A stretch of 64,000 bases of DNA from Kapaibacterium sp038202665. Lineage in GTDB: Bacteria; Bacteroidota; Ignavibacteria; Kapaibacteriales; Kapaibacteriaceae. Positions within the stretch are counted from its first letter, which is position 1. Each line of letters starts with the position of its first letter. The DNA lies in NCBI GenBank assembly GCA_038202665.1, contig JBBRES010000001.1, positions 1-64,000 of the forward strand, written 5' to 3'. The position numbers and the translations under genes were made by a program. Positions 42,194 to 50,276 of this stretch are shown here, piece after piece. The notes under the pieces are model-generated. The model ran no database searches, was not told the origin of the DNA, and worked only from the letters and a program-made list of their open reading frames with translations.

Positions 42194-42978
42194 GCGTAGA
42201 GTTCATCGCCTATATCGTTGCCGTTCTTATCGGCATTTCACTTGGACTTATCGGCGCGGGCGGAGCGATTGTTGCTGTACCGCTCTTTGTCTATCTCCTT
42301 CAAATCCCTCCGACAAGAGCAAGCGGATACGCGTTGTTCGTTGTTGCCGTCTCATCCATCTACGCCGTCATTCAACACCATCTTGCACGTCGCATCGACT
42401 GGCGAGCCGTGATCGCCTTTGGTATGTCTACAACGATCTCTGTGTTCTTGGTACGTGCCTTCGTGATGCCTTTCCTCCCTGCCACCTTCACACTTGGACC
42501 TATCTCTGTGGAGCGAGATCATGCGCTGATGATCGCCTTTGCTGGGGTATTGTTTGCAGCGGCGATTGGCATGCTCAGAAGTACAGAGGAGCGCAGCACG
42601 GACACGCCGCCGCACGTCATGCGTCTCACGTTATTCGGTGTTGTGATTGGTGTGATCAGTGGATTTCTTGGCGTTGGCGGCGGCTTTCTGATGACGCCCG
42701 CGCTCGTGCTGTGGGGTAGACTTGACATGAAGCGCGCTGTCGCAACATCGCTGTTTCTTATTTGCGTGAACTCTGCGGTTGGTGTTGCTGCGGATATGCG
42801 CGCCGGACTCGACTACGATTGGCCGTTCGTCCTCACATTCACGGGTCTCACAACCGTCGGCATCATCATCGGCACCGTGCTTGGCAAACGCGTTCATGCA
42901 ACACATTTGCGAAAAGGATTCGGTTGGTTCGTACTGCTAATAGGCACTGGCGTATTACTCCGCGAGCTCTTCTTCTAA
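42187..42978 (+). CDS. TauE/SafE family sulfite (sulfoacetate) exporter
   Basis: About 263 residues with eight hydrophobic segments. The two family repeats are visible: IGISLGLIGAGGAIVAVPLFVYLL near the start and GVISGFLGVGGGFLMTPALVLWG in the second half. Members export sulfite or other sulfonates, so it would remove the sulfite made by persulfide oxidation. The ATG at 42187 overlaps the end of the rhodanese gene. A 16-bp tandem array follows within about 80 bp. Confidence 0.9.
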   Translation: MVGVEFIAYIVAVLIGISLGLIGAGGAIVAVPLFVYLLQIPPTRASGYALFVVAVSSIYAVIQHHLARRIDWRAVIAFGMSTTISVFLVRAFVMPFLPATFTLGPISVERDHALMIAFAGVLFAAAIGMLRSTEERSTDTPPHVMRLTLFGVVIGVISGFLGVGGGFLMTPALVLWGRLDMKRAVATSLFLICVNSAVGVAADMRAGLDYDWPFVLTFTGLTTVGIIIGTVLGKRVHATHLRKGFGWFVLLIGTGVLLRELFF

Positions 42979-42989
42979 TTCTACGATTT

Positions 42990-43378
42990 CGTTATTGTAC
43001 ACTTTCGCAGTCGTACCCGTTCGTCGCACCTCGCTATCGTTGTCCTATACTTTCGTCGCACTTCGCTTTCGTCGTACTTCGCTTTCGTAATACTCCCCTT
43101 TCGTAGAACTTCGTTTTCGTAGCACTTCGCTTTCGTCGTACTTCGCTTTCGTCGTACTTCGCTTTCGCAGAACTTCGCTTTCGTAGCACTTCGCTTTCGT
43201 AAAACTTCGTTTCGTCGTACTTCGCTTTCGTCGTACTTCGCTTTCGTCGTACTTCGCTTTCGCAGAACTTCGTTTTCGTAGCACTTCGTTTTCGTAATAC
43301 TTCGTTATCGTAATACCTCGCTTTCGAAGCACTTCGTTTTCGAAACACTTCGTCTACGAAGTCCTTCGTTCTTGCAGT
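42990..43378. repeat. 16-bp tandem array with variable triplet
   Basis: About twenty units of consensus ACTTCGYTTTCGYNNN run from 43060 to 43378, preceded by diverged copies from about 42990. The last three bases vary but reuse a few triplets (CGT, AGC, AGA, AAT, AAA), giving higher-order runs such as CGT-CGT-AGA-AGC. One unit is 15 bp. It fills the 445-bp convergent gap between the TauE/SafE and der genes and grades into the der 3' end. No gene was seen in it; minus-strand frames stay open by chance. Confidence 0.93.
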
Positions 43379-43423
43379 CCCTTGCTTTTTAGCCGAATGC
43401 TTTCGCTGCCGTACGTTTTCGCA

Positions 43424-44746
43424 TCATTCGTCTGCGAAGCGGTCCTTGTTTTTCGCACGGAACAAGAAGCTCACGGGCACACCTTCAAGTTCGAAGTGCT
43501 TACGAAGCTGACGCTCAATGAAGCGCTTATAGGCTTCCGGGATGAGTTCCGGGTGATTCGCAAAGAACGCGAACAGCGGTGGTGCAGATTTCACTTGCGT
43601 GATATAGTTAATGCGTAGGTCGCGGCCCTTCACGCTTGGCGGTGGTACACGCTCTAGATCTGGCAGAACAAGGTCGTTCAGCTTACTTGTGCTTACGCGC
43701 ATCGTGCGCCGCGCTTGGATTTCCTTTGCCATTTCAAGAAGTCTCGTGACGCGCTGCTTTGTGAGTGCGCTCACGTACACCACTGGTGCGTAGTCCACTG
43801 TTGGCAGCTCTTCCTTGATCTTGCGAGTGAACTCTTCAGATGTATGAGTGTCTTTTTCTACAAGATCCCACTTGTTCACGGCGATGATAATACCGCGACG
43901 TGATTCCACTACTTGTGCGATGATACGCTTGTCTTGTGCTTCTAGACCTTGCGCTGCATCAACCACTACAATGGCAACATCGCACCGGTCAATCGCGCGC
44001 GCCGTACGCATCGTGCTATACAGTTCGACTTGTTCTTTGATCTGGCTACGTCTGCGAAGTCCAGCCGTATCAATCAGCACCATTTCTTCGCCATAGAACT
44101 TCACCGTGCTATCGATTGCATCGCGTGTTGTGCCAGCAATTGGCGTCACGATCATGCGCTCTTTACCAAGCAACACATTGGTGATCGAGCTCTTTCCAAC
44201 ATTCGGTCTGCCAACGATGGCGATCTTCAATCGGTCATCTTCAACCTCGTGCTCTGCCGGCAGCGCGCTCACGATGGCATCAAGGAAGTCGCCGGTACTT
44301 CTTCCATTCAATGCGGAGATCGGGAACGGATCGCCAAGTCCAAGCGCATAGAATTCGGATGCATTCAGGTCGGTTTTTGCATTGTCGCACTTATTCACGA
44401 CTAAGGTCACTGGCTTACTCGATGTGCGAAGCATGGTGGCGATCGCCTCGTCGATAGGTGTCATTCCGTCCACCCCATCCACGACCATGATAATGGCATC
44501 CGCTTCCTCAACGGCCATCATTGCCTGCTCACGAATGGCCTTATCGAACATTTCCATGCTCTTGGGTACGATACCTCCGGTATCGACCAATTGGAACGTA
44601 TGTCCATTCCACTCGCCAACGGCATAGAGCCGATCGCGCGTCACACCGGGCTCCGACTCCACGATCGCGTGTCGTTCTTCGATGATGCGGTTGAACAATG
44701 TTGATTTGCCGACGTTAGGTCGGCCTACGATAGCTACGAGACTCAT
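43424..44746 (-). CDS. der: Ribosome assembly GTPase Der (EngA)
   Basis: A 440-residue protein with two tandem GTPase domains: G1 GRPNVGKST, G3 DTGG and G4 NKCD in the first; GRPNVGKSS, DTAG and NKWD in the second; and the C-terminal KH-like domain (RDLRINYITQVKSAPPLFAFF). It acts in 50S subunit maturation. The ATG at 44746 is 3 nt after a TAACTTCG promoter element; ORF extension upstream only reads through repeat array F. It is convergent with the 16-bp array. Confidence 0.97.
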   Translation of the reverse strand: MSLVAIVGRPNVGKSTLFNRIIEERHAIVESEPGVTRDRLYAVGEWNGHTFQLVDTGGIVPKSMEMFDKAIREQAMMAVEEADAIIMVVDGVDGMTPIDEAIATMLRTSSKPVTLVVNKCDNAKTDLNASEFYALGLGDPFPISALNGRSTGDFLDAIVSALPAEHEVEDDRLKIAIVGRPNVGKSSITNVLLGKERMIVTPIAGTTRDAIDSTVKFYGEEMVLIDTAGLRRRSQIKEQVELYSTMRTARAIDRCDVAIVVVDAAQGLEAQDKRIIAQVVESRRGIIIAVNKWDLVEKDTHTSEEFTRKIKEELPTVDYAPVVYVSALTKQRVTRLLEMAKEIQARRTMRVSTSKLNDLVLPDLERVPPPSVKGRDLRINYITQVKSAPPLFAFFANHPELIPEAYKRFIERQLRKHFELEGVPVSFLFRAKNKDRFADE

Positions 44747-44749
44747 ATG

Positions 44750-44757
44750 CGAAGTTA
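44750..44757 (-). promoter_or_regulatory. der promoter -7 element TAACTTCG
   Basis: On the minus strand TAACTTCG lies 3 nt before the der ATG, the same distance as at 8808 and 62562, which suggests a leaderless der mRNA. Repeat array F begins about 35 bp further upstream. Confidence 0.5.
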
Positions 44758-44791
44758 CGGCTAAAGAGGAGAGGAAGGTGAAAAGGGGGTA

Positions 44792-44980
44792 GTCAAGTGA
44801 GAAGTGAGAAGTAAGCAAAGTGAGAAGTGACAAGTGAGAAGTAAGAAGTAAGTAAAGTGAGAAGTGACAAGTGAGGAGTGAGAAGTCAAGTGAGAGGTGA
44901 GAAGTGAGAAGTGAGTAAAGTGACAAGTGAGAAGTGAGAAGTGAGGAGTGAGTAAAGCGAGAAGAGACAAGTGAGGAGTG
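44792..44980 (+). repeat. Heptad array F (no GC-rich block)
   Basis: About 190 bp of GTGAGAA, GTGACAA and GTGAGGA words with links of the type AAGTAAGCAAA, AAGTAAGTAAA and GTGAGTAAA, different from the TTCGTAAA links of arrays A, B and D. The GGCTGCCGGGA block is absent. With about 85 bp of unassigned sequence to 45068 it makes up the 322-bp gap between der and the S23-type gene. Confidence 0.92.
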
Positions 44981-45068
44981 GCGCCCTTTTAAGAGCTATG
45001 TCACGTTTGGGGGTCATCTAGGCCCCAGGTGGTGGAGGCACCAATCACTATGAAACAAGCATAATCAT

Positions 45069-45446
45069 ATGAAAAGCGAGCAGGAATCGCCCCTTTTCGT
45101 CAAATCTGGGCAGTTAGCGGACCGAATACGGAATATTGCCCATGCAAAGTGGTGGGTTGACACCGACCGCGACATTCTGCGGCAAGTTCTCCGTTCTGGG
45201 ACTTCAGTTGGCGCTAACTACCGAGAGGCCTGGTTTGCTGAAAGCAAAAACGACTTCGCACACAAACTCAAGATTGTCCGAAAAGAGGCGAACGAGACGC
45301 TCTATTGGCTTGAACTTCTATCACAAACTCCGAGGTCACACATGTGTACCGACCTTGAATGCGCCCAACAACTCGCGCGCGAGATCATCTACTTGACCAC
45401 CGCGTCAATCACTTCGTTAGGCCGTAAGCCTCCAAAGCCAACCTAG
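45069..45446 (+). CDS. Four-helix bundle protein (S23 / 23S rRNA intervening-sequence family)
   Basis: A 125-residue protein of the TIGR02436 family: FVKSGQLADRIRNIA, the conserved QVLRSGTSVGANYREAWFAESKNDF and LKIVRKEANETLYWLELL. Such proteins form pentameric four-helix bundles. They were first found inside 23S rRNA intervening sequences, but most are free-standing genes of unknown function that are prone to transfer. This one stands alone between repeat arrays F and E, which are in opposite orientation. Confidence 0.9.
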   Translation: MKSEQESPLFVKSGQLADRIRNIAHAKWWVDTDRDILRQVLRSGTSVGANYREAWFAESKNDFAHKLKIVRKEANETLYWLELLSQTPRSHMCTDLECAQQLAREIIYLTTASITSLGRKPPKPT

Positions 45447-45548
45447 CCCATACACTGCAGCCAAACACGAAAAACATCGGCTATGCTCGACGCCTACGTG
45501 CGTCCGATAACTCCCGAAGTACTATACACCAAACCAACTATCGCACTT

Positions 45549-45877
45549 TCCCGGCAGCTTCCCGGCAGCCTCCCGGCAGACTGTCACATTCCACTCGTCA
45601 CTTCTCACTTCTCACTTGACTTCTCACTTCTCACTCGTCACTTGTCACTTTACCCACTTCTCACTCGTCACTTGTCACTTTACCCACTTCTCACTCGTCA
45701 CTTGTCACTTTACCCACTTCTCACTTGTCACTTGACTTCTCACTTCTCACTCGTCACTTGTCACTTTACCCACTTCTCACTTGTCACTTTACCCACTTCT
45801 CACTCGTCACTTCTCACTTGACTTCTCACTTCTCACTCGTCACTTGTCACTTTACCCACTTCTCACTTTACTCACTT
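45549..45877 (-). repeat. Composite tandem array E, inverted
   Basis: Read on the plus strand: three TCCCGGCAGCY units (from 45549), the junction ACTGTCACATTCCACT, then about 290 bp of TTCTCAC/TTGTCAC/TCGTCAC heptads. The recurrent link here is TTTACCCAC, whereas arrays A, B and D use TTTACGAA. Its right end supplies the stop codon of the minus-strand gene at 45872. The 100 bp before it (45447-45548) hold nothing recognised. Confidence 0.95.
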
Positions 45878-46780
45878 CTCATTCTTCTGCTTCGCATGCT
45901 GCAGTCTCTCCATCAGCACAAAGTCATAGCTCACGAGCATCGTAGAGGCTGAGCCATACATGCCGATGGTGACGGCTTCTTTGTCGCCAACATTCCAGTA
46001 GACATATTCGGATTCGACAACGGCGTGTGGACCGTAGTGCGAGATGAGGTCGTCGACAAAAACTTTTGCCGCCTGTTCGCGTTGCGTTTTGTCGCGAAAC
46101 GAGTAGTAGAGCTCCGACTTATATGCACGGTTTTGCGCGTCGATGTGAATGAGGAGAGAGTCGGCCGTGAAGCCATTGCGACTGTAGTTCTTGAAGGCGA
46201 GCACCGATTCTTCGATGCGCTTCTTTACGCAGCCAGAGTCCTTAGCGTAGTCTTCCACATCCTCGCGTGCAGTCTTCAGCGGCAAGGCGAGAGGCCACCT
46301 GCGCACCGTTGTGGAATCATTGAACACAAAATTGTCGGGTGCGAATCGGACGGTCATCAAATCGTCTTCCGTCACAACGCCAATACTTACGAGATCACCA
46401 TCATATCCTTCCCACCCTGCAAAGTCCTCGCCAAACCGTGATGGCGCTCCGAGCTTCGTTGTTAGGATGTCGGTGACACGATCTAAGGTCTTTGCGCCTT
46501 CGTAGGGAATGTAGAGTGTGATGGCCGACATTGCATTGTTGCTGTAGTGCACGTACACAGAGTCGGTCTTCATACCTTCCCACGTATACCCCGTTGCTTG
46601 CAACACTTGCTCCGCGCCCCAATCCATCATGCCGTCTCGCACCGTGAGTCCTTGCTTCGCGAGCACCACGCGCGCATTATCTGCGGGTGCCATGTAAGGC
46701 ACTTGCGTTGGCCACGGATATTGGGCCATCAAGGAACACGTAGAAAGTAGGAAGGCGGCAAGGAGGAGCGGACGGGACAT
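45872..46780 (-). CDS. Hypothetical exported protein
   Basis: A 302-residue protein with a Sec signal peptide (MSRPLLLAAFLLSTCSLMAQ). The mature part mixes helices and strands and has no recognised domain; two Cys are present. The last codons (Glu-Lys-stop, GAGAAGTGA) are themselves part of repeat array E, so the end of the gene may have been reshaped by the array. It follows MoxR by 42 bp on the same strand. Confidence 0.72.
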   Translation of the reverse strand: MSRPLLLAAFLLSTCSLMAQYPWPTQVPYMAPADNARVVLAKQGLTVRDGMMDWGAEQVLQATGYTWEGMKTDSVYVHYSNNAMSAITLYIPYEGAKTLDRVTDILTTKLGAPSRFGEDFAGWEGYDGDLVSIGVVTEDDLMTVRFAPDNFVFNDSTTVRRWPLALPLKTAREDVEDYAKDSGCVKKRIEESVLAFKNYSRNGFTADSLLIHIDAQNRAYKSELYYSFRDKTQREQAAKVFVDDLISHYGPHAVVESEYVYWNVGDKEAVTIGMYGSASTMLVSYDFVLMERLQHAKQKNEK

Positions 46781-46822
46781 GGTAGATCCAACAATGAGTT
46801 GATAGCACCGATCATTTGCCGG

Positions 46823-47797
46823 TCACAACGCCTTGATGAGTTCGGCGACGATTGCCGATGGCGTCATGCCTTCTGCTTCTGCATTAAAGTTTGTGACGAT
46901 GCGATGCCTGAGCACGCTTGCTGCCACTGCATTTACATCGTCGATCGATGGCGTGAATCTTCCTGAAAGTGCAGCGCGTGACTTTGCTCCCAAGACCAAG
47001 TACTGGGATGCACGCGGACCTGCTCCGTAGCTCAAGAAGTCGCGCACGATCTTTGCCGATGCGGCGCTTGGGCGGGTATTGCGCACCAACGTTACGGCAT
47101 GTTGGATCACATTGTCGGCAACCGGTACTCTGCGCACGAGATTTTGATAAGCAATGATGTCTTGAGCGCCGATAACGCGCGCGAGAGTAGGCGTACGCTC
47201 GACGGTTGTGCTTCGCACCACTTCCATCTCTTCTTCCATACTCGGATAGTCCAACCACAGATTGAACATGAAACGATCCAACTGCGCTTCCGGAAGTGGA
47301 TACGTCCCCTCTTGCTCGATAGGATTCTGTGTTGCAAGAACAAAGAATGGCTCTTCGAGTTGATACGTAGTGCCGGCCGCAGTAACGCTATGCTCTTGCA
47401 TCGCTTCGAGTAAGGCCGCCTGTGTTTTCGGAGGGGTACGATTGATCTCGTCTGCCAAAACGATGTTGGCGAACACTGGACCCTTAACAAAACGGAAAGA
47501 TTTATGTCCGGTCGTGATGTTGTCTTCGATTACTTCCGTTCCCGTGATATCACCCGGCATAAGATCTGGCGTGAACTGAATGCGGGAAAACGAAAGGTCC
47601 ATGGTTTGTGCAAGCGTGCGAATGAGCAAGGTCTTTGCCAAGCCAGGCACACCAACAAGGAGACAGTGCCCGCGTGCAAAGAGCGCGATCAACAATTGAT
47701 CGATGACATCCTCTTGACCGACGATGACCTTTTGTATCTCCGTCTTGACATTCTTAATTGCCGACGATGCTTGTTGTACGAGTTCTACGTCATTCAT
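46823..47797 (-). CDS. MoxR family AAA+ ATPase
   Basis: A 324-residue AAA+ protein: Walker A GVPGLAKT near residue 43, Walker B VLADEINRTPPKTQAALLEAMQE near 113, sensor 1 ATQNPIEQEGTYPLPEAQLDRF. MoxR proteins act as chaperone-like ATPases for metal insertion or complex assembly, usually with VWA proteins. No VWA partner or DUF58 protein is adjacent here; the VWA lipoprotein at 61156 is far away. Its start overlaps the desulfurase stop (ATGA). Confidence 0.93.
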   Translation of the reverse strand: MNDVELVQQASSAIKNVKTEIQKVIVGQEDVIDQLLIALFARGHCLLVGVPGLAKTLLIRTLAQTMDLSFSRIQFTPDLMPGDITGTEVIEDNITTGHKSFRFVKGPVFANIVLADEINRTPPKTQAALLEAMQEHSVTAAGTTYQLEEPFFVLATQNPIEQEGTYPLPEAQLDRFMFNLWLDYPSMEEEMEVVRSTTVERTPTLARVIGAQDIIAYQNLVRRVPVADNVIQHAVTLVRNTRPSAASAKIVRDFLSYGAGPRASQYLVLGAKSRAALSGRFTPSIDDVNAVAASVLRHRIVTNFNAEAEGMTPSAIVAELIKAL

Positions 47798-48948
47798 GCT
47801 GAAACTTTCTCTGCGTTACGGTAGGCCGATTGTACATCGGCAAGTAGCTGATCGATCTCAGCATCGGTGGTGAAACGTCCGAATGAAAAGCGTAGTGTGC
47901 ATGCTGCTTGCTCTGGCGTGCGCGCCATGGCCGTGAGGACGTGCGATGGCTTGGGCTTTGCACTTGAACAGGCGCTTCCTTTGCTGGCACACACATCGGG
48001 CATGGCGTTCAAGAGAATGTCTGCATCGATGGTATCAAATGTGACGTTCGATGTTGTTGCGCTCCGCTTTGCACGATGTCCGTTCACGTGCACACCTTGC
48101 AACCCTGCCAACCCATCTTCGAACTTGTTGCGTAAGGCGCAAATGCGCGCTGCGTCGGATTCCATACAGGCATGTGCGATCTCGCCGGCTGTTGCAAGAC
48201 CTACAATGCCCGGAACATTTAGTGTACCTGAACGAATGCCGCGCTCTTGTCCGCCTCCAAACAGCAATGGTTCTATGTCGCACGTTATCTCTTTGCGAGA
48301 GCGTATGAACAACGCTCCGGCCCCCTTTGGACCGTAGATTTTATGTCCGGAAAACGTCATCAAATCAATGCCAAGCTCGTCTACCTGCAACGGCATCTTT
48401 CCATACGCCTGCGTAGCATCGGTCATAAAGAGTGCACCGTTGGCATGGGCTATGGCGGCAAGGGGCTGAAGGTCTTGGTAGACGCCGGTTTCGTTATTCA
48501 CGGTCATCACGCTGAGCATGAGGGTGTTGGCGTTGACGTGCCGACCTACTTCGTCAAGGTCGAGTCGACCCATTCGATCCACCCCAAGAAAGACCACTTC
48601 CCATCCACGTTCTTGAAGGTACTTCGCAGCATCGATCACGGCCGCGTGTTCAGAGGCAACAGTAACGATGCGACGTCGCGCAGAACCACTGCGTTCGGCC
48701 TGTCGTGCAGCACCAAGCATGGCAAGATTGATGGCTTCTGTTGCGCCACTCGTAAAGACGATTTCGTTCATGCGAGCGCCAAGGTGCGATGCCACTTGCA
48801 TACGCGCCTTCATAACAGCCTGCTGAGCCATCATGCCACCGGCATGATTACTTGAAGCGTTAAAGTAGACGTCGCGCAAGTACGGAAGCATTGCATCGAG
48901 TACTGCGGGGTCTACCGGAGTGGTGGCTGCATAGTCTGCGTAGATCAT
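47794..48948 (-). CDS. Cysteine desulfurase (NifS/IscS-like)
   Basis: A 384-residue class V aminotransferase. The start MIYADYAATTPVDPAVLDAM is typical, the PLP Lys is in MTFSGHKIYGPKG near residue 195, and the catalytic Cys is in ASKGSACSSA near 325. It removes sulfur from cysteine as enzyme-bound persulfide for Fe-S clusters or tRNA thiolation. No iscU or sufE is adjacent. The ATG at 48948 is chosen since the sequence upstream in frame lies in the dicarboxylate carrier gene. Confidence 0.93.
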   Translation of the reverse strand: MIYADYAATTPVDPAVLDAMLPYLRDVYFNASSNHAGGMMAQQAVMKARMQVASHLGARMNEIVFTSGATEAINLAMLGAARQAERSGSARRRIVTVASEHAAVIDAAKYLQERGWEVVFLGVDRMGRLDLDEVGRHVNANTLMLSVMTVNNETGVYQDLQPLAAIAHANGALFMTDATQAYGKMPLQVDELGIDLMTFSGHKIYGPKGAGALFIRSRKEITCDIEPLLFGGGQERGIRSGTLNVPGIVGLATAGEIAHACMESDAARICALRNKFEDGLAGLQGVHVNGHRAKRSATTSNVTFDTIDADILLNAMPDVCASKGSACSSAKPKPSHVLTAMARTPEQAACTLRFSFGRFTTDAEIDQLLADVQSAYRNAEKVSA

Positions 48949-48953
48949 GGCGG

Positions 48954-50276
48954 CTAAAATAACATGCCATACAGTATCACGCTCACAAGGGAGGCGATCA
49001 TTGGTATGGTAACAAGCTTGATAAGGGCAGAGCTCTCTACCTCTGCCAGCGTCCCTGTAAAGAGGACGATGGCGGAAACGGGCGACATCGTTCGGCCGAT
49101 GCTCGCGCCAATCGCACCAAACGAGCCAAGGATAACGGCCTGGGCCTTGTCGGTGATGGCCAGTCCTGGAAGCATGGCTTGCGAGAACGCAACGCTTGGA
49201 GCCGTGCCGCTTCCTGAGACAACGGCCAAGCCGAACGTGAGAATTGGACTCAAAATTCCTGCAATCGCAAGGTTCTCTCGGAACACACTTGTAAGGGTAG
49301 CGATTGCGCCAACAGCCTCGAGACCCGCAATGAAGCACGATGCTGCAATGATTAGCGAGATTACCTTCGTGAATCCAAAGCCCATTCCATCGAAGAATGA
49401 CGCCGTGAGATCGCTAAAGTGCGTTCGATCGACTCGCGATCCACGCATCGATGTAACTGCCATCACCAAGAAGGAACAGGCAAGCATGACGGTGCTGACG
49501 TGAAGTCCGTTGGGATACTTCTGAAACAACGCCGGAGCAAGGTTCAAACTTGGTTGCAAGAGTAGGAGGATGAGCACTGGCATGGGCACGAGCAAGGCTC
49601 GGCCAATAGATACTGGACGGTCCATTTCCGTACTGACGGCAGCAGATTCTTTGCTACTGAGATGGTCGTGCTTTTTGTACAGGATAATCGAGAGCACAAT
49701 AACGCCAACGGCAAAGGAGAGAAGGTTCGGAATGGCGAGCGCGCCGAGCACATGTCCAATGTCAGCCCCAGCATTGACGTGCACCGCTACCACATCCGGC
49801 TCGCCAGGATTGAAGAGGTTCCCTCCTACGCTGCAACCAACGAGCAATGTGGCCGCTGCTGCAAGTCGAGAATGTCCGGCCGCGATTAGCAATGGCACGA
49901 GGATCGGTCCAACCGCCGCTGCCGCAGCCGTCTGACTTGTGATAGCCATGTTGGTCACAAAGCCAATGGCTGCACCTCCTGGGATCAACGCCCATTGAAG
50001 TTTGCGCAGTGGGCGCATCAGCAGCCGCACCATGTCTTGATCACAGCCTGTCTTCTTGACCACAAAGGCAAAGCCCATGGCTGAGCAGATCGGACCAATA
50101 ATATCTCCTCGCCCTACCGCCTTTTGAAATGCATCAAATACAGCCCATGGTTGCCCGGCCAACGACGAGATCACAAGTCCGGCAAGGATCAAGATCAGCC
50201 TGACGTCTGCGCCACGTTTGATAAGGAGAATGGCGGCAAGGGTGATGATCCCCGCTCCGATCACGGGGTAGTTCAT
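48954..50276 (-). CDS. DcuC-like C4-dicarboxylate transporter
   Basis: A 440-residue carrier with about twelve hydrophobic segments. The Dcu/IT-superfamily features are paired: GPICSAMGFAFVVKKTGCDQDMVR near the start, VGCSVGGNLFNPGEPDVVAV (substrate loop, NPGEPD) and FGLAVVSGSGTAPSVAFSQAM in the second half. It likely exchanges or exports succinate, fumarate or similar acids across the inner membrane. The start overlaps the M16 gene stop (ATGA). Confidence 0.88.
   Translation of the reverse strand: MNYPVIGAGIITLAAILLIKRGADVRLILILAGLVISSLAGQPWAVFDAFQKAVGRGDIIGPICSAMGFAFVVKKTGCDQDMVRLLMRPLRKLQWALIPGGAAIGFVTNMAITSQTAAAAAVGPILVPLLIAAGHSRLAAAATLLVGCSVGGNLFNPGEPDVVAVHVNAGADIGHVLGALAIPNLLSFAVGVIVLSIILYKKHDHLSSKESAAVSTEMDRPVSIGRALLVPMPVLILLLLQPSLNLAPALFQKYPNGLHVSTVMLACSFLVMAVTSMRGSRVDRTHFSDLTASFFDGMGFGFTKVISLIIAASCFIAGLEAVGAIATLTSVFRENLAIAGILSPILTFGLAVVSGSGTAPSVAFSQAMLPGLAITDKAQAVILGSFGAIGASIGRTMSPVSAIVLFTGTLAEVESSALIKLVTIPMIASLVSVILYGMLF

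Noticed and set aside
43034..43348. Lys/Arg/Ser-rich minus-strand ORFs in the 16-bp array
   Set aside because: A 16-bp unit is open in all frames on this strand, so long ORFs are expected by chance.
44747..44926. N-terminal extension of Der by 60 residues
   Set aside because: The extension is repeat array F read in frame; Der proteins begin at MSLVAIVGRPNVGKS and a promoter element lies just before that ATG.
45483..45952. ORFs reading into array E from 45483 and within it (112 and 75 residues)
   Set aside because: Nearly all residues come from the repeat units; the short unique part matches nothing and there is no ribosome site.
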